This document shows, in pieces, positions 44,197 to 55,954 of a DNA stretch of 64,000 nucleotides; the stretch's first letter is position 1, and each line of letters begins with the position of its first letter. Source of the DNA: Adiantum capillus-veneris (Eukaryota > Streptophyta > Polypodiopsida > Polypodiales > Pteridaceae); assembly GCA_014529385.2 (NCBI GenBank), contig CM043945.1, positions 2,886,312-2,950,311 on the forward strand, given 5' to 3'. The notes below the pieces were generated by a model. The model was not told where the DNA came from and made no database searches. It saw only the letters and a program-made list of their open reading frames with translations. Both the position numbers and the translations under genes were made by a program.

Positions 44197-46278
44197 TCAA
44201 CCACATTCGTAGCACTGAAGAGGTGGTCTCCTAGCAAAACTATTAATGTTTTGGCCTCTTTCTGCTAGCACAGTAGCTTGATATATTGGTTTGATTTGTC
44301 CCCAATGGTCTTCCATATAGTACATGGGACACTCCTCAAGCATGTCGACTCCATAGGTGATACTAGAGTCTATGTCCTCTTCACAATCTACATAAGTACT
44401 AGATGACTCGCAACCTATTTGGTTCATAGGTGTAACTCTTGGATGAGGGGGTTGTGGTCCTAGCACTGGAGGTGGCAACGGTGTGGTTTGGACCACATTT
44501 TGGGTTCTAGGGACCATGTGCTGTAATGGCAACTGTTGCTCCATATGTGGGGTAGGCATCAATGCAGGAACTCGAGGTGAGTCTGCCCAAGCTATAGGCG
44601 GTCTATTTTCCATGATGCGTTTAAGCATTAGGCAATCCTTCGCTTGATGGCCATACCTACCACACGCGTTACAAGTCCCGTTAAACTTTACTCTGAAAGT
44701 AGGGCATTCACTCGTAGTATGTGGGCCCAAGAAAATTGAGCACCATTGTTGCTCCCTTCTTGGATACATTTGAGTGTTTTGTGGAGTACGATTACCCCTA
44801 AGGCTTTCTTGGATGGCCTTTGTGAGATCTGCCAAATTCATCTCAGATATCGTTTGCTCTTTCATGATTGGCTTTATCTTCATTGGCTCATGCCCTGATG
44901 CTTGCGAGCTACTAGACTTCGGCTCGGCAGACACTCTTTCTCCTGCAATCATTAAATTATCCTCCAATTGGATTGCATTCATGGTGACTGCTTCCCAAGT
45001 AGTGATACCTCTAATGACTAGGCCATTATAGATACTTTCATGTCGTAGTCCCCTAATGAATCTATCGAGCAATTGGTTGTTGTTGAATCGCTCGTTTGGA
45101 TTGCATCGAGAATTCAAATTCTTTAGGCGACTAATGAAGTCTCTCACGGATTCACCTTCTTCTCGTTGGGCTTTCTGGAGCTGAGAGGCTACACCCCAAA
45201 GTACTCCCTCTCGTATGTATTCTTTTAAGAACAGTCTCCTAAGAGTAGAGTAGATCGTGTACTCTTCTACTCTTAAGGTTCTATACCAATCTCCAGCCTT
45301 TCCGCTTAGGGTCAAACTCAAAGCCTTACACTTATGTAGCTCATTGTGCTCTTCCAAGGAATCGCACACATGTTCAAAGACTTCCATATGCTTTCTAGCA
45401 TCTCCGTCTCCACTGAATTTCTGTGTGAGCTTAGCTACTTGAACTGCCTTGCTCCTAGGCTCTCTATCAGGTGCACTACGCATGTTTTCCGCAATAGAGC
45501 GACCGATAGTTTGAGCAAATGCTGCCAAATCTCCTATTTGAGCAGGTATAATGGGTGTATGTGCTCCTGGAACCACATGTGAGATGGGAGTTGGCCTTGG
45601 CCTTGGCATACTCGCGACTCTTGGGTCCCAAATTTCGTATGGTGGTGTACCAGACGGTGGTCCAAAGTTTACAGGCGTGGCCCTAGGCATAGGGGGTGCC
45701 TGATATGGCATGTTATTATTAAATGGCATGGCTCCACTTGTATAAGAGCTTGGATAATTCCATTGTGGATTGTAAGCTCTTGGAATAATCGGAGGTGTAG
45801 GAGCTACATGAGGCTGAGGTATGACAGGTGCACATGATTGATACATACATGTAGGTATAGTTGGGGGCACTGTGCTACTAGGCATCGGCGCAGTGTTAAC
45901 AAATGAACTCCATGGTGTACTTCTTGTCATGCTCACCACTGGGATATGCATGGTAGCCGTAGTGTCATTAAGAGAAAGATGAGCTAGATCTGGGAAGGTA
46001 AAGCTGCCACTTGTGGGCTCAGATTGTACTGAGGCTCCTGGCGAAACAACATATGGAGGATCAATGGGGCTCACTGAGGGAGTCTCCATTTGTGACAGGG
46101 TTGGTTGGTTGGCCTTTCCCGTATCCAAGAATCTCATTAGGCCTGTTGAAGGCATGTTGATCCCTGTGTTCTGTCTTTCTAACTCGACAATCCTATGGAG
46201 GACATCACAGACTTTCTGTTGTTGCTCATCTATGCTAGTAGCACCCGATGTGGATTGTATAACATCTAACCAACCCAC
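44197..46278 (-). pseudogene. Gag capsid and zinc-knuckle region (element B)
   Basis: 693 open codons. Residues 1-265 are proline- and serine-rich. The capsid (retrotransposon gag) domain is at about 275-450: KFSGDGDARKHMEVFEHV, LTLSGKAGDWYRTLRVEE, RLFLKEYIREGVLWGVASQL and FISRLKNLNSRCNPNE. A knuckle CNACGRYGHQAKDC follows, then CESSSTYVDCEEDIDSS, and at the end CYECG interrupted by a stop. The frame is open over the capsid, so the copy decayed only recently. The true start lies in the upstream ORF. A small indel near 46280-46310 separates the frames. Confidence 0.85.
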
Positions 46279-47068
46279 ATGATAGGTGTGTCCTGTGTCC
46301 TGTGTTTAGGAATATCCCATCTAGGCCTAGCGTGCTGGAGGTTTCTCTTGAAGTGGAAGCATTATTGCTCCCCATAGCTTGCCCCTCCGTGACTGCTACC
46401 TTGGGAGCTCTCGGTTGCTCGGCTGGCATGATTGTTGTCATAGGAGCCTTTGCTTTTAGGGCTCGACTTTGTTCTAGCCTTCGTAGGTTCTCAATTTCCC
46501 TCTCCCTTGTTGCTTGCATATAGCGTTCGATCTCTTGTACTTCGGCAAGACACCTACCATCGGGTAGTGAAACCTCAGAGGGAGATAGTCCTAAAGGATC
46601 AGGAGGTGCAGTGGATGGAACATTCACATGCACACTCTCAAGAAGCATAGGGTCCATTTTAGGCAGGAATGACGAATTTACTTCCCCACTCCCTTCATTT
46701 ATTTCATTAACCGCATGTTCGGAGCGAGTAGCTCTACTAAGGGTCTCTTTTAAGCGGCTAAACACACTGGACCTGGGCCGTGGGCCCATGGCATGCATGT
46801 CTTGACTTGAACTATCAGGGTTTGGTATAGGATACCCCTCCATGACTTCGTAGTCAGAGGAAGAATCACTAGACGCGATATGAGGATCTTGGGTCGCGCT
46901 ACCTTGAGTCTCGGCCGAAGGTCCAGAACCTAGGGTGGAGGAATAATTGGTGCCCACGTAAATGGAGGCACTACTAATATGCTCGTGCTCTAACACTCGT
47001 CCAGAGCGTAGGTTCATATGACTTGGATCCCCTAGAAGTGTCAGTGAGGGCCCGTGAAGGCTGCTCAC
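46235..47068 (-). pseudogene. Gag N-terminal region (element B)
   Basis: 277 codons with MNLRSGRVLEHEH near the start, then MHAMGPRPRSSVFSRLKETL, RCLAEVQEIERYM and a Lys/Arg/Glu-rich helical stretch, matching E and A. It ends out of frame after DGIFLN, where a deletion of about 45 bases and a short GGACACA duplication (about 46285-46312) removed the segment that joins it to the capsid frame in E. Confidence 0.75.
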
Positions 47069-47998
47069 CTAGTAATTTTGGGTGTTTTGCAACCCAAGTC
47101 TTTTCTTATTTATTTATTTTTTGATTTTTTGGTCCTTTTTTTCTGACCCAGCTATAGAATAGAACGTATGATAGCTCAAAACGAGCGTCTCGGTCAGAGG
47201 GACATTCCGTGCTTTACAGCCCTCCGTTTGGTCACTTTATGCCCTCGGAATCCCTAAAACCGTCAATTTCTAGTAGGGAACTAGGCCCAAATTAGAAAGT
47301 CTAAGGGTGCAAGTGGGAAGAGAAGGGAGAAGAGTGGAGGACTTGCCCCACATGCTCTCATTCCCTCTTGAGGGGGTAGGGTATGTATATAAGAGTGAGT
47401 CTAGTATATATCATAAGACTGAGGGCTTGGGCTTGGACTTGGGCTTAGGAAAAGGATCCCGATCCCGATCAAAATTTTAGTGTAGCCCCCCAGTCACTCA
47501 CGCTTAAATATTTTCGGTTTTTTTTATTTTTTTTATTTTATTTTATTTTATTTTTTTGGGCGACGACCTTATCTACTTACTAACAGTGGTTAGCTATCTA
47601 CTTACTAACAGTGCTGCTAACCACTAACTAATCTGTTAACTGCTTACTGACAGTGAGCTAACTGTCCACCTACTTCCTCTCTCACTACCTTACTGTGCAA
47701 AGACTGTGTGCAGGCAAACCTTGACAGAAAACTGTGTACAGACTGTGTGCAACAGAAATTGCTAACTGCCTTCCTACTTATTCATTCACCGCAAACAAGC
47801 TAACGACTACTAATTGTGCAAAGACCGTGTGCAAACAGAAAACACAACATTATGCAGAAATCACAGAACTTGCAGACAACACAGAAATTAACAACTTACA
47901 GAAAAACAACTCATTCCTCTTCCTCTTCCTCTTCTTTCCTACTACAAACAACTCATAGGAGAAGCACAAAGTGCCTCTTGGGCTTAGTGCAGGGCGAT
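47069..47998 (-). other. Leader of element B with conserved block
   Basis: Non-coding. The block at 47165-47470 has GATAGCTCAAAACGAGCG and GGGCTTGGACTTGGGCTT words shared with E and A. The rest is rich in CTAACTG and TACTAAC words (47565-47700). Confidence 0.6.
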
Positions 47999-48016
47999 TC
48001 CCCGGCAGCGGCGCCA
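47999..48016 (-). promoter_or_regulatory. Primer binding site for tRNA-Asp (element B)
   Basis: The minus strand reads TGGCGCCGCTGCCGGGGA, an 18-base near-perfect complement of the plant tRNA-Asp 3' end. It is four bases from the LTR. Confidence 0.9.
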
Positions 48017-48020
48017 AAAA

Positions 48021-48247
48021 TGTGCGCTCCTTGCCGCATTGTCGAAGCAAGGGACTTGCCGTTACACCGTGTGCGAGCCATAGACGGCTCCAAGCACACA
48101 ACTAGCTTAACTAGTAAGCTCAAAAGAGGGCAATGGTGTGTCACTCACCGCTCTATGCTCCTGCCGTGGAGGATTCCTCGCCGCGAAGAAGAAGGAGACG
48201 CCACTACGTCGCGCTCAACCGCTTCACCGCCGTCATGCCGCCGCAAT

Positions 48248-48288
<41 letters not shown>

Positions 48289-48602
48289 CACACACACACG
48301 AGGAGGTGAAGAAGAAGAAGATGGAGATGGAGATGGAGCAAGAGCACTCTTCTATTGCACAAATGAGAGAATGAGTGAATTTTAGGTTTAGTTGGCTTTT
48401 ATATGAGCTTACCCCATTCACACTTGGGCGCCCATGCTTAGCCAACTAAACCCTTGAATGTCCCAGTTAGAGTGCGCCTCTCATCGGCAATCACTCTTAC
48501 CCTTTTCCTATTGGTCCGACAAGCCCGGTACCTGACTCTACCAAATACATAATACACGTCCGTCGTAGGTGATGGGGTGTCCGTGAGCCATGAGGGTTAA
48601 CA
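48021..48602 (-). repeat. 5' LTR of element B
   Basis: TGTGCGCTCCTTGCC...GGGTTAACA, with (CT)n at about 48249-48284 and a short (CA)n. It is followed by target duplication GACTT. Confidence 0.95.
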
Positions 48603-50312
48603 GACTTTCTCGACCTCATATTCTTCATGTCCTTGAATCTCAACCGGAGAAGATGGTTGTAGGGTTCTTCCTCGGATCTTAGATGGTTCTAGGACTGAGA
48701 CATGAAAGATCAGATGGATTTTCATGGATGAGGGCAATCGGAGTAGATAGGTGGTTGGATTGACTTGACGGATAATTTTAAATGGGCCAAGCCTTCGATA
48801 ATCAAGCTTTTGACAGAGACGAGATGAACGCAGATCACGCCGGAGGAGCCACACTTTATCCCCTTCTTTGTATTTTGAATGATGCATGCGATGGAGATAT
48901 GCACTTTCCTTATACTTGGATTGAGCTTCTTTGATATGAATTGTAAGTTCTTTGTTGTGAGTTGCAGATAACTGTTGTGTAAGATGAATAGCAGCTGGAT
49001 TCTTGACTTGATGGTGTCTGTGGATATCCTGTTTGGGATGTTGACCATAATTAGCAAAGAATGGAGTGTGACGGGTGGAGGCATGAAAACTGTTATTATA
49101 GGAGAATTCTGCTAGTGGTAGGAGCTTGACCCAATTATCCTAGTGATAATTGATAGTACAACGGAGATACTGTTCCAAAACTTGATTTACTCTCTCTGTT
49201 TGTCCGTCACTTTGTGGGTGATTGGCTAAGGAGAGGTTGATTTGTACTCCGAGTAGCTTGAATAAGCTTTTCCAAAAGCTAGAGATGAATTGTGGGCCTC
49301 GATCAGAAACTATGTCAACCGGTAATCCGTGATAACGATAGATATGTTGTAGAAAGAGTTTGGTTGTACCTTCGCCGGTGATGGTTTTAGTGGTTGGAAT
49401 GAAGTGTGCCATTTTTGTAAACCGATCCACGACTACTAAAATGGAGTCAAATCCTTGTGACAGGGGTAGCTCTACAATGAAATCCATGGAGATGGATGAC
49501 CATGGTTTGCTTGGAATGGGCAAGGGATGGAGTAACCCATGAGGACGATGACGAGGGGCCTTTGATCTATTGCAACTGTCACAAGTGCCTACATACTCCT
49601 TGACAAGCTTCCACATTTGAGGCCACCAAAAGTCACAGGAGATAAGCTCAATTGTCTTATTAACCCCAAAATGTCTTGTTGATGGAAGATCATGCCGTTA
49701 CTGAAGTACCTCCAAGCGTGTTGGTCCTAACAAAATATAGAGAAGACCCTTATAGTAAATTAGTCCATCAATTTCTTGAAAGTCCTCATTAACCTCTTGT
49801 CCTTGTAGTTGTTGTCTAATATTTTGAGCAAGTGGGTCTTTGGCAATTTGTGTCTTCACCTTAGAAAGAAAAGTAGAATCTTTAAAAGCTTGGCTCATGG
49901 TGGCGTTTAGCTTAAGCTGCTCAGGTTTCAAAATCTCTGACTCTTGTTGATCAAATGTTGCATCGCCTTCTCTAGGTGCAAGGTAGGATCTTCTTCATAA
50001 GGCATCTGGCTTACCTTGTTGATGGCCAGGTCTATAAGAGATAAGAAAATCAGACCTTGATAGGATACCACTCCACCTGGCTTGGAAACGATTCAATATG
50101 CGGGATGCCATGAAGTATTCCAAATTCTTGTGATTTCTATAGACCACTTACAAGGAGCTCCTTCAAGTAGGTGATGCCAAGTGTCAAAGGAGTCGATGAT
50201 TGCTAAGAGCTCTTTGTCATGGATTTCATAATTGATTTCTGCAACTGAGAACTTGAGGGAATGAAAAGCCACTGGATGTACTCGACCATCCTCTCCTACT
50301 AGGGATAGAATA
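48603..50312 (-). pseudogene. RNase H and integrase region of chromovirus G
   Basis: Reading leftward: RNase H ([28 protein letters not shown], near 50280-50190), a linker (DFQEIDGLIYYKGLLYI), the integrase zinc finger CDSCNRSK, catalytic MDFIVELP and IVSDRGPQFIS, then HPQSDGQTERVNQ (D, D, E all present), and FFANYGQHPK. The C-terminal GPF module (LGPFKIIRQVNPTTYLLRLP) and the start of the chromodomain (EEYEVEKV) follow. Stops and frameshifts occur near 50090, 49940, 49690, 49140 and 48900. Coding continues on the other side of element B at 34766. Confidence 0.85.
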
Positions 50313-50683
50313 ATGTTCAATATTATACAAAGCCCAAGCAGTCCAATTGTTATTGGGCTACCGTGGCTTGAACTACATAATCCTGACATCGATCGGAGGG
50401 CTTGGAGAATTGAACCACGAAAAGTCCAAAAGAAGAAGGGAAGGCATAATAGGCCTATATATCTTGGAGCCAAGGTCTTCATGCGTGCAACCAAAAAGTA
50501 TCCAACTTTCCTGATATTTGCAACACCAAACGACACGTTGACAACAAAAATCATGGAGGCATTGCCATGTCAATATCAAGATTACAATGATTTTTTTGAG
50601 AAGAAGAATGCAGAACTCTTACCGGAGCATCAACCCTATGATTGTGCTATAGAGCTTCAAGAGGGAACCCAACCCCCTTTTGA
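50313..50683 (+). pseudogene. Inverted protease/RT segment of a chromovirus
   Basis: The plus strand reads [18 protein letters not shown] (protease C-terminal GLPWL box), later [33 protein letters not shown] and GTQPPF, the usual start of chromovirus RT. It lies head to head with the RNase H of G and runs into the G LTR at about 50683, so it is probably G's own PR/RT turned around. Confidence 0.75.
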
Positions 50684-51176
50684 CTTGAACATAAGAACTA
50701 GAAGAGGGATTTCCTCATAGGAGGCTCACAACTGGTGTTGGGAATACTGAGGGGCTTGTGGCTCAAGACCCCTATTTATACTAGTGCTTGAGGAGGTTAG
50801 GAATTTCTAGGTTCTTCTTGAGGAGGTTAGAATCTTCTAGAAACTTCTTGATCCTTCTAGTTTTTTAGAACCTTCTGGATCTTTCTTCAAATTTCTAGAG
50901 CTTTCCAAGAACTTCTAGATTCTTTTTTCGGAATCTTCTCCAAGCTTCTAGAAACTTCTTGATCCTTCTTCAACTTTTTAGAGCTTTCCAGAAACTTCTA
51001 GATTCTTTCGGAATCTTCTCCATGCTTCTAGAAACTTCTAGAATCTCCTTGATACTTTTAGAACCTTCTATAATCTTCTAGATCCTTCTAGATTCTTCTA
51101 GAGCCTTCTAGTGATGATGTAGGCAATGACACAGGCGATGATGCAGGCATTGACTGACTCTCAAGCATCCATAACA
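50684..51176 (-). repeat. 5' LTR of chromovirus G, inner end missing
   Basis: It matches 34053-34562 from ACTTGAACATAAG to CCATAACA. The first ~190 bases of the left copy have no counterpart here, and the primer site is lost. The outer flank ACTGC matches the left target duplication. Confidence 0.8.
50805..51112 (-). promoter_or_regulatory. Heat-shock-element-like array in the right LTR of G
   Basis: It contains a perfect four-part run TTCtaGAAacTTCtaGAA at 51036-51053 and many partial ones. The run that is perfect at 34447-34464 in the left copy has one GAA changed to TAA here (near 51071). Confidence 0.6.
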
Positions 51177-52176
51177 ACTGCCACATCCACATGTCATAGA
51201 AGGACTTGGTGCTCCGTCTAGTAGCCACCACATCTTGCACTGCCGCGCTCTGGTTATCGAAGTGGTCTTAAAGGAACATGGCCTAACCAAAAAGAAAAAA
51301 CTTGGTGGGATCGTGGATGTAGTTTGCTGCTAGTAGCCGAACCCTACATGCATCCTATAGGTCTCCAGCACGAATGGTGTGTGGATGGAAAAGAAGATTA
51401 AATGCAGAGATGAGAAAAGTGTAGATATAGATATGTTCATTTGGGTGTGCACTCGACGAGGGTGTGGGTTGAAAAAGTAGAAGATCCCTGCATGATGGTG
51501 TATGTGAGTGTGCTAGGCTACATGAGGTAGAGAAAGATAGCTAAAAGAGGGCACCACTGCATGGCTGGTTAGCAAGTTTGTGGCCACGCAATTTGGTGGT
51601 TGGAATCCAAGGGTGTCAAAGGGTGGGCAAGTGATGGTGGGCTACTACGGGTTGGAAAGTGTGGTGGATAGTATATAGGACTGATTGATCGCAGCTGTAG
51701 TTTGGTGGGTGGGATAAGATGTTGCATTACAGCGATGGGGTCAAGTGGTTGGCATGGACACCTGTTGCATGGGAAAGGTGAAAGTTCGGCGTGGTTTGCA
51801 TGTAGTATGCACTTGTAGTGACAAGCTGTGTTTGACATTTTATTTAGTTATTTTTTCCATGACCTACTAAGCGATCAACGACTAGAGACAGGTAGGGGGT
51901 TTGGTGGTTGTTGAGATTGCACAATGTAAAGTCGGCAGTGGCTGGCATTTGGTTGTCATGCATGGCCATGCTGCATACCATGTGATTGGTTGCAGCCCTG
52001 TGGTTCTCATGAGGCATGCGAGGACACGACCTGAGAGAGGTAGTATTGCATGCGACCTGAGAGAGGTAGTGGGTGGTTGAGGAGGGTGGGTGGCACTTCC
52101 ATGCAGTGATCAGCGCCAGTGCTTGGCTGACAACTGGACTAGTAAGGTTGACGGGTGGTTATCTGTCTACCACACC

Positions 52177-52214
<38 letters not shown>

Positions 52215-52764
52215 TGGTTGAGAGAGAGAAGGATTTCAATGGTTGGCTTTCGTTTGTACTCGCGGAGGTAGTGCATTCAGTTTTGGCAACTCGAGCGAGG
52301 ATTGAGAGACAAGGATAGTGTGCATGTGCGACGGTGTAGTGAACGAGAGGTAGTCAAAGAGAGACATAGAGTCGGACTGCAGAGGGGGATGTTCATTTGT
52401 CAGCAGTGGATCCACACGATATTACTGAGTGTGCTGGAATTAAAATAAGTGTGACCTGAAAAAAAAAATAGTATGAGGGTCGTTCTCACCAGCAGGAATT
52501 GTCTCTATAGCATACCACCTCAAATTCTTTTTCACACCTTCTACCTAATTAAGTATTCTAGATCTAATTATTGGTAGCAATATGATAACCTAACTCTTTC
52601 TCTCCTTGCATATATTGATTGCATACATCTCTCTTGTCAATCATAACACTCAAATCCACCGTGATTTAGTACCAACTTATGCTAAATTATGCTAGTCAAA
52701 TATTCAATTATACATACTAAGTAAATTTGTGTGCAATCATGATAATCTATAGTGCATAAACCAC
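51177..52764. other. Interior of K, right part, without genes
   Basis: G/T-rich, then A/T-rich. A (GA)n run occurs at about 52178-52210. A short repeat GCGACCTGAGAGAGGTAGT-like word occurs twice near 52030-52070. No protein family is recognised. Confidence 0.5.
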
Positions 52765-53245
52765 TGCTACAAATGGAGAGCAGAGGGCCCTACAAAATAC
52801 CCAATTAACACGCTACAAGCCATAAACAAACAAATCGGCATACTTGACGACTCACACAAATCCATAATCAATGCTAGATGCAAACAGAGAGAGATAGAGA
52901 GTGAGAGAAAGTAGAAGAGCACGCGTAGATGCACCTCCTAGAGCAAAGTGCTACACCAACACAATGAGAGGGAAGAGAGGAGAGGAGAGAAGAAAGATGC
53001 AGACACTGGTTGCAATCTTCCCCCGTGCAAGAGTGAGCATTTTTCTCTTGCACGTATTTACTTATTTCTTGAATGCTCAAATTGAGTAAAAACTGGCCCG
53101 CCAGTCATAAATGGCCAAAGCTCATAAAAGAGCACTTGAATAATAAAATGTACATAAAACATATATCCATTCACATAGGCCTAGCTCGGTCAAGCCTTTT
53201 CTACTTGTCAGCTGTAGTAAATACCAAAATATCAATTCCATTACA
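52765..53245 (-). repeat. Right LTR of element K
   Basis: TGCTACAAATGGAG...CAATTCCATTACA, followed by AAGAG. Small indels relative to the left LTR (for example TTATTTCTTG for TTATAGATTTCTTG) show moderate age. Confidence 0.75.
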
Positions 53246-53321
53246 AAGAGAGTCTCTTACCTAGTCTCTTGTATATACTGGTAGTTTAGCTCGTAGGTCT
53301 CACTTATCGGCGCATTGCCTT

Positions 53322-53333
53322 TAAGTGGGAGAT
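53322..53333 (+). promoter_or_regulatory. Copia polypurine tract
   Basis: TAAGTGGGAGAT directly before TGTTGGGG is the typical plant copia 3' LTR junction. Confidence 0.75.
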
Positions 53334-53608
53334 TGTTGGGGTAAAGGTGCTCCGTCTTTTGCACGCCTGGACGTCCAGTGTCTGACCACCCGTCCACATG
53401 TGTACATACCCTTATTCTTCATATACATGAGAATAAGGAGCTCCTCACTACTACTTCCTGGGGCTGCTCCACCCACACCATCTTGTGCTCTTCCCCCTTC
53501 CCCGCATCGCACAGCACACGCACGCACACTCACAACTATTGAATTTGGTCCTGCAGGAACGCACATACAAAGCTTGGAGATGAAGGCGAAGCTCAAGGAC
53601 ACATAACA
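53334..53608 (+). repeat. 3' LTR of a plus-strand copia element (L)
   Basis: It begins TGTTGGGGTAAAGG after the polypurine tract. The end is placed at ACACATAACA by its TGTT/AACA symmetry and is tentative. The pol of this element is not seen. Element K is inserted just upstream of the tract. Confidence 0.6.
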
Positions 53609-53720
53609 CTAGATATTACATAGTATGCTAGTCATAGCTAAGAGATGCCATGGGGCTATGGCCATACATACAAGCGGAGGGGGAAAATAAAAACTTCCTA
53701 ACAAGGGAAATAGTGCTCAA

Positions 53721-54610
53721 TGGTCATAAGTGTAATAGCTGATATCTAATTCTCTTAAATGATTTTCTCATGTTAAATCGATCATTTAATATGGGGAAGT
53801 GCCAGGGGAGAAAAAGCTAGAATATTGGTTAACCTGGTAGACCGGCCATAAGTAGGGATCCGAAGGGGGGTCCATCTGCAAAAGAGCAAGGTGCAACAAT
53901 GGGCTTCAAAAACCCTAAGGTTTAGTCCATTAAGACTTCCAAAATGCTAAGGTTCCAAAATTCAAAGGTTGTGTCCAAAGGTCAAAACACTAGGAAAATT
54001 GGATGCTTTGTGTGTGTACAAAAAGTCTTCATGAGTCCTACATAAGAGGGGGCGAGCCTTGCAAGTAGGGGATGAGAGAGAAACACACATACACAATCTT
54101 CCTTTACACAAAGGGAATGAGGGACACATGTCAGCTCCCTAGCCCATATGCCCACAAGGTGAACTCAAATCCTATTGGATGGCCATGGAGGTGGACCAAT
54201 GAGAATTAGGCTAGAGTCAATCTAGTTTAATTAATTTAAAAACGCTTAATAAAAGAACCAATAATAATTAAGCTCTCTAGAAGACTATTGGACAATCTCC
54301 CAAGGGTCCAATGAGCATTCAACAGCCCAATGGCTTGCCTGATTCCTATTGGCCAGGAGACAAAGGGGTCCAATGAGAGTTTAGTTGCATTAATTAATTA
54401 CCTAAAGCTCTCACAAAAGGGGAAAGGGGGACACATGTCATAAGGGTATCACTTGTGCTCCTGAAATCCTATTGGCTAAGCCTAGAGAGGTCCAATGGGG
54501 TGTCAGCAAGAGGAAATAGCATGAGGGGTCAACCAAGAGAGAGAGGGGGGATGATTTTTCAAAGGCATTATCTCACACACTCACACAGAAGCTCATGTGT
54601 GAAGCAAGAA

Positions 54611-54669
<59 letters not shown>

Positions 54670-55225
54670 CTTCTCAAGCTTTAATGGAAAGCTTATCACC
54701 TACTCCAAGCTTGTGAGAAGGGAGGCCTACACCAACAACTCTTGGCTTTGTGATGCAAATCCAACCAAGAGCCAAGCTTCAATGCATGCTCATCTTCTCT
54801 ACCATGCTAATTACTAAGCTATGCTATGCTAATATAAGTGATTATGTGAGGAGATGTACACCTTTCTCGTAAGACTACTTCTTCCTCTCAATCTACTCTC
54901 ATACCCCGCTAGCTCTCACCATCTTCTAAGGTGTGTGAGGTCTTGGGTCTGAAATCGTGAGGGAATTGATGTTGTGTTTTATAAGTGTTTTGCTTAGTGC
55001 TTGAAGCTTCCATCTTCATTGCACTAGCTAGTTATTGAAGGAACACAAAGAATTGTATTGTAAAATGTCTCTCTTGATGGGGAAAATCTATAATACAAAT
55101 CCTTTTGGAGGGGGCACCGGCTCCATGTAAATATGGTCCTCAACTGTTGTCAATAGCTTAATTTCTCTCTCTTTTGAAGTATTGTTCATGGTATCTAACT
55201 AGGTGTTATGCTTTTTGTTGCTCTC
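53721..55225 (+). repeat. Inverted, truncated copy of the 1.6 kb LTR
   Basis: It is the reverse complement of about 1380-2882, with moderate divergence. It has a (CT)n at about 54613-54666 where the other copy has a TG run. It breaks off at GTTGCTCTC (55225), about 115 bases before the primer-site end. The start is approximate. Confidence 0.75.
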
Positions 55226-55472
55226 GCTGGGATTTTTTTTTTTGAGCGTCGCTGTGTGAGCGTCGCTAATATGAATATCCTCTTGTAGTGGTATTGTTCG
55301 AGTCTTACCATACACCGAGCGACATTTTCCGAGCGAACCAAAATCCGAGCGAATATTCATACGGCATGGGGTCTCATCGTCCTATGTGGTGCGATTTGAG
55401 CCCCATCCTCAACATCAAGGATGAACCAAAGCGGGGCATGCCACCTAGGGACCATGCCTATAGTTTTCTTCT

Positions 55473-55530
<58 letters not shown>

Positions 55531-55918
55531 GCATATGGAGAACCACCTTCAAAGCCTAATAGATCAGTGCTAAGGTGGAAGCTAATAGAGGAGCAAGGCA
55601 AGCCCCAAGGTGCAATGCTACATAGGCTAGACAAGGCGTACGTCTGGGTGAGGGTTATTAGTTAGGCAAAAAAAATGAGTGGGAGAAAATCTATATAAGA
55701 TGTATAGTATTTTACTCTTATAATGGAGAGAGATAGATAAAGAGGGCACTGAGAAGAGAGAGAATGACGGCTTGAGAAGCACCATGTGTCAGAAGCTTAA
55801 TTGTTGAGCGATATTGAATTTTAAAATTCACAAAAGGGTAATGTTCCTTGAGATGGTGTCCATTCATCTATGGGACTCTTAAAATTGTTGGAAGCCTAGT
55901 TGTTGAGCCCTCTTCTCC

Positions 55919-55954
<36 letters not shown>

